DNA from: Patescibacteria group bacterium
Lineage (GTDB): Bacteria > Patescibacteriota > Microgenomatia > UBA8517
DNA length: 53,336 bases
Direction of reading: 5' to 3'
Assembly: GCA_022562395.1 (NCBI GenBank)
Contig: JADFPI010000003.1
Span: 1-53,336, forward strand
The notes below the pieces were generated by a model. That model was not told where the DNA came from and made no database searches. It saw only the letters and a list, made by a program, of their open reading frames with translations. Shown here one piece after another: positions 44,151 through 53,336 of this stretch. A program made the translations under genes and the position numbers. Each line of letters begins with the position of its first letter. Within the stretch, counting starts at the first letter, position 1.

Positions 44151-44996
44151 TTAGCCGAGGAATTTTATCAGAGTTGCTGTGCCAGGTTTTTGAGCTATAT
44201 TTAGTTTTTTTGTAGCCTCTTTAAATATTTCTAATTTCTTTATAGCAGTAATTTCTTTTTTCTCTACCTTCTTGTATTTTTTGAGATTACGAAATAACTC
44301 GTTACTTTTTTTGTAAGTTTTTTTCCTTAATAAAAAGTGCTTTAATGTGTTTGGTTCCTTGTGGCAAACTATTATTTTAGGATTGTAGACTGCTTTTAAT
44401 CCTTTGGCTTGGATTTGAAGTCCTAAATCCGAATCCTCGCTGCCATAGACGAGTTTAGTGTCGAAGTGAATATCGTTGTCGTACAGCAATTTTGTGTTGT
44501 AAACGATGTTTCTGCTGTCCAAGATTTCATAACTTAATAGATTCCCTTTCGAGTCTAAATTTTCTTCCCGCCAAAGGTCGTTTCCGTATTGAAACGCACA
44601 AGCGTATATATTTTTATCATAATAGTTTTCCGATTTTCCTAAGATGGCGGTAATTTTGTTCTTGCTCTTGAACTTGTTAACAGCTTTATTTACTTGTTCA
44701 AACCAGTTTTTCTCGGCAACGCAGTCGTCGTCGATATAAACCACCCACTTAGTTTTGGACTCAGTAAGTCCTCTGTTATAGGCGTGTGAATATCCAATTT
44801 TTTCTTCAATAACTTCTTTTATTCTTAGTCCGTCGCTGAAACTTTTAACGACTTTACTGGTATCATCCTCAGAGTTGTTATTCACAATTAAAACTTTATC
44901 AGGAAGCTGGGTTTGATTTACCAGAGATTGAAGGCATTCGTTTAAATCTTTGGCGCGATTTCTTGTTACAATAACACCAGTAATTTTATCTTTCAT
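44151..44996 (-). CDS. family 2 glycosyltransferase
   Basis: VTRNRAKDLNECLQSLVNQTQLPDKVLIVNNNS, YIDDDCV. Confidence 0.9.
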   Translation of the reverse strand: MKDKITGVIVTRNRAKDLNECLQSLVNQTQLPDKVLIVNNNSEDDTSKVVKSFSDGLRIKEVIEEKIGYSHAYNRGLTESKTKWVVYIDDDCVAEKNWFEQVNKAVNKFKSKNKITAILGKSENYYDKNIYACAFQYGNDLWREENLDSKGNLLSYEILDSRNIVYNTKLLYDNDIHFDTKLVYGSEDSDLGLQIQAKGLKAVYNPKIIVCHKEPNTLKHFLLRKKTYKKSNELFRNLKKYKKVEKKEITAIKKLEIFKEATKKLNIAQKPGTATLIKFLG

Positions 44997-46049
44997 TCAA
45001 TCCGTACTCTCATCTAGTAGTGTTTTTAATTTTTCAGCTACAATGTTTGCCACGCTAATGTTTCCCTCACGATTTAGATGCCGTGCTCCTACTGGTACTT
45101 TTTCTTCCTTTAAAAATAATTTATCTCCCCAATCGATATTTTGGTTAGCCGACGCACCTAAAACGTTAGTGTTTGTGTTAGTTTTTATCTCTTTATTGAG
45201 ATTTATATATAGAAAATGTTCTGACTTTCTTCCTTCGTACTGGGCTAATAATTGTCTGATTATCTCGTCATCCGTTTTTAAATAAGGTTCCTCAACTTCA
45301 GCGAATTGAGACTGAGAAGGTACCAAGGTAAGCATAAACAAAAACTCGTTTTCTTCTGATAATTTAATAATGTTATCAATTTCTGTAACTATTTTTTGTC
45401 TGGCCAAATTAACGCTTTGGTTATATAGAAGTCGTTGAGAAAATGGCCTGTAGCTAATTAATGCAAGGGTTAGGAGATGACTTTCATAGACTGGCTTCGG
45501 AAGATAGTTTCTCAGAACTCCTTGTAGATAGATATAGTTTATTTTTCCTGAAATACTTTTTAATTTACCGTTTTGTATTTTGTAAACAGGAATTTCTTCC
45601 GCATCAAAAATGTCATTTACATTGATATTCCATACAAGTATATTCGGTCGACCACCGACATCCTTACTTAGCATTTCAAGATGATCAAGAATAACGTTAT
45701 AGCCTTGGTCGGGCCCGTAGCCTGGTACGCCTGCATTCAAGATGCTGTACTCAGGCAAAATGCCCTTAAGGAAATATGGATAGCTTTGATCCGTCTCTGC
45801 ATTGTTCCCATACGTAAAGGAATCACCAACGAATAAAGCAATTGGTTGGTTTTTTGCCCTAGTCGGTAGTATTTCGTAACTTTGCACTGGTCGATAAATA
45901 TTTTTACTATCCAAAACATACACTGACGGGTAATTGGCAACCCAATGCCAAACTAAGGCAGATCTAGAAAAGCCTACAAATTTCAAAAAAGCCTCGAGGA
46001 CAGCCAGGGTTACTAAGATAGTTAATAAAATTAATACAAATTTTTTCAT
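44997..46049 (-). CDS. SGNH-type hydrolase/acyltransferase-like
   Basis: LFVGDSFTYGNNAETDQSYP, HLNREGN. Confidence 0.75.
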   Translation of the reverse strand: MKKFVLILLTILVTLAVLEAFLKFVGFSRSALVWHWVANYPSVYVLDSKNIYRPVQSYEILPTRAKNQPIALFVGDSFTYGNNAETDQSYPYFLKGILPEYSILNAGVPGYGPDQGYNVILDHLEMLSKDVGGRPNILVWNINVNDIFDAEEIPVYKIQNGKLKSISGKINYIYLQGVLRNYLPKPVYESHLLTLALISYRPFSQRLLYNQSVNLARQKIVTEIDNIIKLSEENEFLFMLTLVPSQSQFAEVEEPYLKTDDEIIRQLLAQYEGRKSEHFLYINLNKEIKTNTNTNVLGASANQNIDWGDKLFLKEEKVPVGARHLNREGNISVANIVAEKLKTLLDESTD

Positions 46050-46133
46050 AATTTTTCGTACCCTTAGTAAAACTTATCTCTAAGGCTTTAATCGGTTCCT
46101 TGTTACAATAACTATGGTAATATCGTTACCCAT

Positions 46134-46997
46134 ATGACTATATCAGTGTTGACTCCAACGCGAAATAGGGCTGACTATCTTAAGCTATGGTTGGATTGTT
46201 TGGCAAATCAAACACGAAAACCGGACGAAGTAATCATTGTCGATAACGGCTCGACAGACAATACACAAGATGTAATAAGAATGTATAAAAAGAAATTGCC
46301 AATTAAATCCAAGTTAAGTAGAGCTAAAGGCTATCCAAAAATTTATAACGAAGCAATTAAAATGGCTACCTCAGACATTATCGCCTTCTTAGACGATGAT
46401 TGCATAGCCGAGCCCGATTGGGTAGAGAATAGTATAAGTGCTCATAAAAAATATAAAAATGCTGCTATTCAAGGAAAGACAGAGAGTATCCCAAAGGGCA
46501 ATATTTATGTTGAAGTAATGGGCGACCATTATCAAAATTGGATAAAGGGTAATATTATCAAAGGCAACGAAATGGTCACTTTTGATAATAAGAATATGTC
46601 AATACCCGCAAAGATTTTGAAGAATAATCTTTTTTTAGAATCGATGAGATTGGGAGCAGAAGACATCGAACTTGGAAAAAGACTAAGAAGGAAAGGAGTA
46701 AAAATTTACTATGTACCAAGCATTAAAGCATCCCATCATGAGCGCTCAACTTTAAAAGGCTTCTTTTATCAACACTTACGGATTGCTAAAGGAGAGGCTG
46801 TTCTTGACAAAAAGCTTTCTGAAGATGAAAAAGTAGGAATGCTTGTTAATAAAAAGAATATGTTAAGCTTAGTTTCATTTTTAAAAAGAGAGCTTTCTTA
46901 TTTATCAAAGTTTGATTTCATTAGCTTTTTTTATTTACCGTTTCTTTACTTGCTGCTTCTATTTACAAGAATTTATGGGTATATGCTTAAATCATAG
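46134..46997 (+). CDS. family 2 glycosyltransferase
   Basis: LTPTRNRADYLKLWLDCLANQTRKPDEVIIVDNGS, FLDDDCIAEPDW. Confidence 0.9.
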   Translation: MTISVLTPTRNRADYLKLWLDCLANQTRKPDEVIIVDNGSTDNTQDVIRMYKKKLPIKSKLSRAKGYPKIYNEAIKMATSDIIAFLDDDCIAEPDWVENSISAHKKYKNAAIQGKTESIPKGNIYVEVMGDHYQNWIKGNIIKGNEMVTFDNKNMSIPAKILKNNLFLESMRLGAEDIELGKRLRRKGVKIYYVPSIKASHHERSTLKGFFYQHLRIAKGEAVLDKKLSEDEKVGMLVNKKNMLSLVSFLKRELSYLSKFDFISFFYLPFLYLLLLFTRIYGYMLKS

Positions 46998-47010
46998 GCT
47001 TTATATTTAA

Positions 47011-47481
47011 ATGCCCCAAAAGAGTCCAAAGCGAAAAATCGGTATTATTACCTCCAAAGGCGGCCACCTTTTCCAGATGTATCGGTTGAAAAAATGGTGG
47101 TCAAAGTACGATAGATTTTGGGTTACTTTTCCGGGGGCGGACACTAATAGTTTTTTGAGGGGCGAGCATGTTTATTTTACGTTCTATCCAGAATCAAGAA
47201 ACGCAATCAATGCAATAAGAAACACTTTCCTGGCGATCTCAATTTTAAAAAAGGAAAAGCCGGATATTTTAATCAGTTTCGGGGCAGGTATAGCGCCCCC
47301 GTTTTTTTATATAGGCAAATTAATGGGCATTAAACTGATATTTATTGAGCCTTACGATTTTGTAAAATCTCCTTGTTTATCTGGAAGAATGGTTTCACCT
47401 ATCGTTGATAAAATGCTTGTTCAACACAAAATGCAGTTATCATTTTATAAAGGGTCTGAATATTGGGGGTCGACATTGTGA
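47011..47481 (+). CDS. Alg14/PssD-like glycosyltransferase subunit
   Basis: GIITSKGGHLFQMYRLKKWW..., PDILISFGAGIAPPFFYIGKLMG. Confidence 0.82.
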   Translation: MPQKSPKRKIGIITSKGGHLFQMYRLKKWWSKYDRFWVTFPGADTNSFLRGEHVYFTFYPESRNAINAIRNTFLAISILKKEKPDILISFGAGIAPPFFYIGKLMGIKLIFIEPYDFVKSPCLSGRMVSPIVDKMLVQHKMQLSFYKGSEYWGSTL

Positions 47482-47975
47482 TTTTTGTAACTACAGGTAC
47501 AACAGAATTTCCTTTTTCTAGAATGGATAAGATTGCACATTTACTAAGTTACAAGTTTCCAAAGGAAAAAATTATCTACCAGTCTAAGTCGAGTAGCCTA
47601 AAATCGAATAAAAATCTAAAAATTATTAAGGAGTTAGAGTTCTCAGGTTTTCTGAGTCTAATAAAAAATTCGAGGGTGATTATTGCTCACGGCGGACCAG
47701 CGACTATTTACCTTGCTTTAAGTTATGCAAAAACAAAGCCTTTTGTCGTGGCAAGAGATAAAAAGTATAAAGAACACGTTATTGACCAGCAGTTGCATTT
47801 TGCACAATTTATGGCGAAAAAGGGATTAGTGAAAGTGCTACGAGATACAATTAACTTAGAGAAAGAAATACTAGTTTATTGTCTAAAGCCAGATAATAAT
47901 GTATATAAGAGTGATTCAAAAAACTTGAAGAAGTTAATAGAAGGATTAGAAAGACTAATCGATAGCATGATTTGA
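47463..47975 (+). CDS. Alg13/PssE-like glycosyltransferase subunit
   Basis: IFVTTGTTEFPFSRMD, VIIAHGGPATIYLAL. Confidence 0.82.
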   Translation: MGVDIVIFVTTGTTEFPFSRMDKIAHLLSYKFPKEKIIYQSKSSSLKSNKNLKIIKELEFSGFLSLIKNSRVIIAHGGPATIYLALSYAKTKPFVVARDKKYKEHVIDQQLHFAQFMAKKGLVKVLRDTINLEKEILVYCLKPDNNVYKSDSKNLKKLIEGLERLIDSMI

Positions 47976-49565
47976 GCCGGGCCTGAAGATTTGGTAATAA
48001 TATTCTTCTTTTAATCTTTCTTCGCGGATAGGGTTTTTAAGGTATCCAGCTTTGCAGGCACTATTTTTAAAGTCGCCTTTTCCGAACCAAATAAAATAGT
48101 CGAAATCACTTAAGAGGTTTGTTTCTTTCTGACAAACTTTATCAATTGAAAATAGAACGAAGTGCAAGTCTTTATTTTCCTTAAAGGCATTATGTGCAAG
48201 AAGACTAGGAACGTTTAGAGAGTTAAAAAAAGGAATATCTTCTTCAAAATGAGCTCCTACACTTAGTAAGTCAGGACTATGGCTTTGTTTAATTGCCGAG
48301 AGCCCCGAAAACCCCCAGTCATAACTGACTGGAAATGAAGTTGAATTAGTGTACACGTGAGATTTGTTTTTAATAAGTGCAGCATTCAGAAGACCTTGGT
48401 TTACTAGACCAAAATTAATTGAGAAAAAGTTAAAAATACCGATAAAAAATACAACTAAGTAAGCATTAAAAAAACTCTTGTTTATATTAAATAAAGCGAT
48501 ACCAAAAAGCATAAAAATTGGAATTGTTGGGATTAAATACCGAGGATCTTTATTTGTAATAAGAAATGAGAATACTATAAGCGGAATAGCTATTGCAGGA
48601 ATAAAAAGATAAAGAGCGGTTTTGCGATAATACGCATTCTCTTTTGTACCTTTTAGAGAGAAAAACGAAAAAAGTTTCTGGTCTCGGATTGCTTTCTTGA
48701 TTATTGGAACTAATAAAGAAAACATGCCTATAAGGAAGTAAGCAAGAAAAGCCGCTGATAGATACTCATTTATGTAATAGTTTAGGTACCAAAAAAGTGA
48801 AGATATTCCCTGTGGATCTTTCTCAAGAAAACCTTGTTCGAAAGCTTGAAAGCTTAATTCGCTAAGAAGCTTATTGCTGTGTAGTAAATACCAAGGTGAA
48901 GATAGTAGAACGGTAGTAGATAAAAGCGCAGTTATAAAAATTAATGAACCCTTTTTTGTTGCTTTTAAGATTATAAAGATCAGTGGAACAAACAAAAAAA
49001 TACTGTTTGTCCATTTAATCAATAGAGCAATTGCTGAGGTTATTCCTATTAGCGACCCCTTACGTAGTGAATATTTATTACTTTTTACAGTCTCCAAAAT
49101 TACGTATAAGAGGACTGATACCATAGCCGCGGAAGGTAGCTCTAGCATCAGGACCTTTGTCGACCCTATTATTACTGGAAAAAGAAGATAGGATATGGCT
49201 AGTACTGCGGCGTAAGCTCTTTTTGTAAAGAGGAAGCTGGCTTTATATATAAAAGTAATTGTTATGAGCAAAAACAAAAAATTAAAGAAGACTTTTAATA
49301 CTTCGTCTATGCCCAGAAAAAGATACAAGAGACTCATCAGCTGATAGACCAATGGCGGGTAGTAGCTGTAATAACCGTATAAGAAATAAGCAAAGTTGCC
49401 ACTAAGTAAAAACTTAAAATATGTTAGAGAGGATGAAAGGTGAACAGCTTCGTCCCAATCTGGTGGAGTCTTGTCGGCTACAACCCACCATGCGTTGAAT
49501 ATCGAATATAATGCAACTGAGATAACAATTAAGAAAACGAATTTTTTTTTAATTTTGGTAGTCAT
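47955..49565 (-). CDS. GT39/ArnT-like polytopic glycosyltransferase
   Basis: PPDWDEAVHLSSSL, multiple TM helices. Confidence 0.75.
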   Translation of the reverse strand: MTTKIKKKFVFLIVISVALYSIFNAWWVVADKTPPDWDEAVHLSSSLTYFKFLLSGNFAYFLYGYYSYYPPLVYQLMSLLYLFLGIDEVLKVFFNFLFLLITITFIYKASFLFTKRAYAAVLAISYLLFPVIIGSTKVLMLELPSAAMVSVLLYVILETVKSNKYSLRKGSLIGITSAIALLIKWTNSIFLFVPLIFIILKATKKGSLIFITALLSTTVLLSSPWYLLHSNKLLSELSFQAFEQGFLEKDPQGISSLFWYLNYYINEYLSAAFLAYFLIGMFSLLVPIIKKAIRDQKLFSFFSLKGTKENAYYRKTALYLFIPAIAIPLIVFSFLITNKDPRYLIPTIPIFMLFGIALFNINKSFFNAYLVVFFIGIFNFFSINFGLVNQGLLNAALIKNKSHVYTNSTSFPVSYDWGFSGLSAIKQSHSPDLLSVGAHFEEDIPFFNSLNVPSLLAHNAFKENKDLHFVLFSIDKVCQKETNLLSDFDYFIWFGKGDFKNSACKAGYLKNPIREERLKEEYYYQIFRPGSNHAID

Positions 49566-50488
49566 CTAGGCGGCAAGGTGTAATCTCTATTCAGAGAGAA
49601 TTGTATCTGCCCATATATTTTGCCAACTTTATAAAATATTGGGAATACTAATACTAGTATAAGAAAAGAAACCTTCTCAATGAGTGTATCAAGCAACCTT
49701 AAATGTCTTGGACTTAAGACTATCATTTTTCTCCACCTTTTCTTTATAAATTTTTTTTCTAAATCCACCCCCTTGTTTCTTAGCAAAAAGCTAGAGACTC
49801 CGTTGTAAAAGTTTCTATTCGCCAATCTTACTAGCGCTTGAGAATTTTTATGATAGACACGTACTTTAGGATTGAATAGCGCCCTTTTGCAATATTTACT
49901 AAGTCGGGTGCCATACTCTATATCTTCATCACCAACGTCTCCAAAAGGGACATTGTAAGAAAAAAGGGAGGGCATTTTTGCAAATACTCGAGCGCGCACA
50001 GCGCAATTTTTGAAATCAAAGAATCTCGCATTTTTCATTAAAGATTTTTTAGTTAAAGAGTCAACGTGCAATAATACCCATCTTTCATAATAAAATTGCT
50101 CTACAAGAGGAACTAGTTTTGTAAAGTAACTTCTGGTTAAGCCGACTATAGCGTCCAACTCTTTGTCGTCAACGAAGTTTGTTTGGATTGTTTTTAGCCA
50201 ATTTTTTTTGGCGATACAGTCGTCGTCTATAAAGGCAAAGGTATCTCCGCTGGCTTTTCTTATAGATTTATTTCTGGCATAAGGTATTCCTATTCTTTTT
50301 TCCAGAAAATACTTAATCGGCAATGTTTTTTTGTGTTTTTTACAAACACTGCGTGTTGAGTCTGATGAATCGTTGTCGACCACTACTACTTCGAATGGGG
50401 GAGCCGATTGATTAGAAATAGATTTAAGGCATTCGTCGAGGTCTTTGTCTTTGTTTCTGGTTATAATTAAGACTGATATTTTGAGCAC
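49562..50488 (-). CDS. family 2 glycosyltransferase
   Basis: ITRNKDKDLDECLKSISNQSAPPFEVVVVDNDSSD, FIDDDCIAKKNW. Confidence 0.9.
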   Translation of the reverse strand: MLKISVLIITRNKDKDLDECLKSISNQSAPPFEVVVVDNDSSDSTRSVCKKHKKTLPIKYFLEKRIGIPYARNKSIRKASGDTFAFIDDDCIAKKNWLKTIQTNFVDDKELDAIVGLTRSYFTKLVPLVEQFYYERWVLLHVDSLTKKSLMKNARFFDFKNCAVRARVFAKMPSLFSYNVPFGDVGDEDIEYGTRLSKYCKRALFNPKVRVYHKNSQALVRLANRNFYNGVSSFLLRNKGVDLEKKFIKKRWRKMIVLSPRHLRLLDTLIEKVSFLILVLVFPIFYKVGKIYGQIQFSLNRDYTLPPR

Positions 50489-50493
50489 AGCTT

Positions 50494-51681
50494 ATGAAGG
50501 TTCTTTATCTTACTGAGATATTACCATACCCACTTGACTCTGGAGGCAAAATTAAGACCTACGCAACCCTTAAGATGCTCTCTAAAAAACACAACATAAC
50601 TTTGGTTACATTTGTTGGGGAGAAACGTCCAAAGAAAAGTTTTCTTTATGAAATCAAAAAGTTGGGGATAAAAGCACACTGTGTTTATTCGCCCAAAAGG
50701 AAAGTTGGTTACAAAAGCACTAGGAAAGAGATGATTAAAACTGCGCTTTCTTTTAGTCCGTTTTTAATCGACAACATGCGGTCTAGGTCATTTAAGGATA
50801 GAGTTCGTAAAATTTTATTTTCCGAGACATTCGACGTTATACACATCGACCACCTTGCTATATCACAGTATTTGCCAGAAGAAAAAACCTGTTTTTGGTA
50901 TTATGAGGAACACAATATAGAACACCTCATCTATTGGAATTTGGCCAAGAGTGCAGCTAGTTTTAAATCGAAGTTATTTTATTTTTATGAATTTTTGAGT
51001 CTCTATTTATACGAGAGGAAGCAAATTAAAAAATTTGACAAAATTTTTGCTATATCTTACGACGATAAAAAAGTAATAAAGGCGAAATTTAAACCAAAGG
51101 CTAAAATGGACGTTCTAGAAGTGACTATCCAAGCGCCAAGGATTACTAAGGATTCTGACTTACCGGCCAGTTCTATTATTTTTATAGGAAGTTTACTATG
51201 GCCCCCAAACCTCAGTGCAGTTACCTGGTTTTGTCAGGATATCTTACCCCGCATCCATAAAACTTATCCACGTCTAAATTTAATAATAGTTGGTCATAAA
51301 AATGAAGAGATCGAAAACAAATTATCTCAATTTCCCAAATGTAAATTGATCGGCTATGTTGACAAGATTGATCAATATTTAGATAGAAGAAGACATATAT
51401 TTATTTTGCCTTTTATATTTGGCGAAGGAGTACGGGTGAAAGCTTTGATGGCCATGGCGCACGGTGTACCCTTGGTTTCCACAGCGGCAGGAGTGAGAGG
51501 GATTGAGGCTAAAGGCGGACGGGATTACTTAGAGGCAACAGGAAGCAGAAGCTTCTCATGTCAAACAATAAAACTTATTAAAGATGCCAACTTAAGGAAG
51601 GAACTCGGCGCTAATGGCAGGAAGCTAGTAAGAAAAAATTATGCTGAGACTATTGCTTCTTCAGCCCTCGATAGATATTAA
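50494..51681 (+). CDS. family 4 glycosyltransferase
   Basis: FIGSLLWPPNLSAVTWF, LPFIFGEGVRVKALMAMAHGVPLVST. Confidence 0.9.
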   Translation: MKVLYLTEILPYPLDSGGKIKTYATLKMLSKKHNITLVTFVGEKRPKKSFLYEIKKLGIKAHCVYSPKRKVGYKSTRKEMIKTALSFSPFLIDNMRSRSFKDRVRKILFSETFDVIHIDHLAISQYLPEEKTCFWYYEEHNIEHLIYWNLAKSAASFKSKLFYFYEFLSLYLYERKQIKKFDKIFAISYDDKKVIKAKFKPKAKMDVLEVTIQAPRITKDSDLPASSIIFIGSLLWPPNLSAVTWFCQDILPRIHKTYPRLNLIIVGHKNEEIENKLSQFPKCKLIGYVDKIDQYLDRRRHIFILPFIFGEGVRVKALMAMAHGVPLVSTAAGVRGIEAKGGRDYLEATGSRSFSCQTIKLIKDANLRKELGANGRKLVRKNYAETIASSALDRY

Positions 51682-51699
51682 GTAGTAATCGGCAATCGG

Positions 51700-52515
51700 C
51701 TACTTAATTATTTTAGATACGATCGCTTTCTTAGCTATTGTTTGGGGAAATTGGAACCAAATTTCCCCTCCAACCTTTACAGCCGCCCCGTCGATATAGT
51801 AATATGACCCGTTTTGGGGTATGGTTTTTATTTTCAATCTCAAAGTTACATCGCGTCGAGTAGGGTCTACTCCTTTAACCACAAATCTTCTCTTGGCTTC
51901 ATCAAAGAACTCATAAGATTGGGCAATTTTAACCTCGGCACTTTCAATTTCCGCCATCACTCTACCTTGAGAATCTTTTACCTGCAAGCCCTTTTTATAT
52001 GAGTCTGCCTCAAAAGGGTAGACTGCGAACAATTGTACTTCGATTTCTTTGTCGGTATAAGTTAACTCATCGCTTCCAATGTGCGTAACAAGTCCCCGGA
52101 CGTTACTTTCCCCAAAAGTTAAGTCCAATGGTTTGCCTATTTGCAGCGGTTGGAAGTTGTAAAGGTATATTTGCCGTCTTTTGTCAAAAGATGCCATAAG
52201 GGTAACATCGATAAAGCTTAATCTTCTACTGGCACCTATATCATAGATGTGAAGATCTGTAATCTCTGCAATTTTTTGGCCAAAAGTATTGTATGATTTT
52301 TGTCCTATACTCAAATTTTGTACCAGCCAGAAGTCAGGCGGATTTCCCTGCCACCACCATTCGTCATTGGAAAGTTTTATCCTGACTGTCACGAATTCTG
52401 TTTTTCTAGATAGTCTGAAGAATAGAAGAGCTCCCAATATTAATAAAAGCCCGAAAATTACCAAAATGTCAAACGCATTTAGGCGACTTCTTATTTTTCG
52501 TATAATATGGTTCAT
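51700..52515 (-). CDS. DUF4330-like membrane-anchored protein
   Basis: FDILVIFGLLLILGALLFFR, beta-rich C-terminus. Confidence 0.5.
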   Translation of the reverse strand: MNHIIRKIRSRLNAFDILVIFGLLLILGALLFFRLSRKTEFVTVRIKLSNDEWWWQGNPPDFWLVQNLSIGQKSYNTFGQKIAEITDLHIYDIGASRRLSFIDVTLMASFDKRRQIYLYNFQPLQIGKPLDLTFGESNVRGLVTHIGSDELTYTDKEIEVQLFAVYPFEADSYKKGLQVKDSQGRVMAEIESAEVKIAQSYEFFDEAKRRFVVKGVDPTRRDVTLRLKIKTIPQNGSYYYIDGAAVKVGGEIWFQFPQTIAKKAIVSKIIK

Positions 52516-53336
52516 GGGATTACAAAAAAACTTTTGGGATAAAATTTATTTTACCATAAAGGAAAGTTTCATATCCTCGTTGGTATCTAAACGGGCAAAA
52601 AATAAATACCCTGTTTTTATTGCCACGATAATTTTTTACTTTACCCTTTTTATAAGCACCAGCAATAGGACCTTTTTGCTTTTTGGTGTTGTTTATTTTT
52701 TGGCGCTTTATATAATGTTTTCAGATATCAAAAAAGCGCTCTTTTTAAGCTTCGTGGCAACACTGCCTTTTGCGAAGGGTAAAACCATAAATTTCTTATT
52801 GCTCCCAAAAGAATTAGTTATCCAAAACCCCTTATTCGATGTTGATTACTCCTTTCCATTTTATTTATCGCACTTATTTCTTTTCTTGTTAGCCTACGTA
52901 TATATTCGTAGAAAAAAAAGGGAGAAAAATGGGACCAAAATACATAAAAGTCTTATTTTTTTATTCCTTTTTATTTATTTGACAGCAATGGCTGCATTTT
53001 TTAGTCTTTATCCTCAAGTAATCGCTCTTTCTGCCCTACAACTTATTCTTTTGGGCTTTGTGTTTTATTTGCCCAAAGTTTTTGCAAACAAAAAGATTTT
53101 AAGAGAAATTGTGCAGGTTTTGGCTGCGTTTGTGATTTTTCAAGCTATTTGGGTTACTTTACAGCGCTTAAGTGGTGGTCCACTCGGTTTGGACTTGGAA
53201 GTTTACCTTCCCGGAGAGGAATTTGGAGTACGAGCCCGCGAGAATATTGGTATTTACCGCTCTTCTGGTACCTTTTTTGAACCAAGTATTTTGGGGACCT
53301 TCATGCTTATGCACTTTTTCTTTTTCTTGAGCTTAT
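52514..53336 (+). CDS. O-antigen ligase/polymerase-like membrane protein, truncated by window end
   Basis: Open frame to the edge: MGLQKNFWDKIYFTIKES...RSSGTFFEPSILGTFMLMHFF; absent from the ORF track because no stop. Confidence 0.8.
   Translation, partial: MGLQKNFWDKIYFTIKESFISSLVSKRAKNKYPVFIATIIFYFTLFISTSNRTFLLFGVVYFLALYIMFSDIKKALFLSFVATLPFAKGKTINFLLLPKELVIQNPLFDVDYSFPFYLSHLFLFLLAYVYIRRKKREKNGTKIHKSLIFLFLFIYLTAMAAFFSLYPQVIALSALQLILLGFVFYLPKVFANKKILREIVQVLAAFVIFQAIWVTLQRLSGGPLGLDLEVYLPGEEFGVRARENIGIYRSSGTFFEPSILGTFMLMHFFFFLSL

Noticed and set aside
1-53336. tRNA, rRNA or CRISPR loci
   Set aside because: None recognised by eye; tRNAscan-SE, Infernal and a CRISPR finder would be needed to exclude them.

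Overview
Bacterial chromosomal window of about 53 kb. Gene style suggests a Candidate Phyla Radiation (Patescibacteria/Microgenomates-like) genome: compact genes, in-frame palindromic repeats, a stand-alone GIY-YIG ORF and an archaeal-type TIM. The lineage is inference. Layout: (1) 0-6 kb, an accessory patch of small genes in mixed orientation (SemiSWEET-like pseudogene, P-loop kinase, SET-domain protein, membrane wHTH, aquaporin, TfoX-N) with an interspersed ~80-bp repeat family; (2) 6-12 kb, a thiol/metal-redox block (CsoR/CstR-type repressor with a near-textbook operator, CcdA, TlpA-like thioredoxin, DUF3179, cupredoxin, glutaredoxin) with structured RNA leaders; (3) 12-23 kb, a glycolysis/non-oxidative pentose-phosphate cluster (tpiA, rpiB, pgk, gap, dual-specificity phosphatase, rpe, LOG-like, split transketolase, class I FBA, PfkB kinase); (4) 23-31.5 kb, a copper block on the minus strand (HMA chaperone, CopA-type ATPase, cupredoxin, CcdA fused to FHLHPE-type modules, ATP-cone protein, second CcdA, Cys-rich miniprotein, thioredoxin); (5) 31.5-40.5 kb, hydroxyacid dehydrogenase, beta-lactamase-fold hydrolase, two class A PBPs, HEPN/RnlA-like protein, CPBP protease; (6) 40.5-53.3 kb, a polysaccharide cluster. 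The best novelty candidate is a two-hairpin RNA leader present three times (about 6273-6199 minus, 6706-6790 plus, 9366-9437 plus) with compensatory changes. One copy is fused to a cobalamin-riboswitch-like core; the other two sit directly on the Shine-Dalgarno of redox/membrane genes. Also notable: the 0.6-3.5 kb repeat family, three 11-bp iterons upstream of a promoter, palindromes inserted in-frame in housekeeping genes, and several disrupted genes. No tRNA, rRNA or CRISPR array was recognised. All calls come from reading the sequence; no searches were run.
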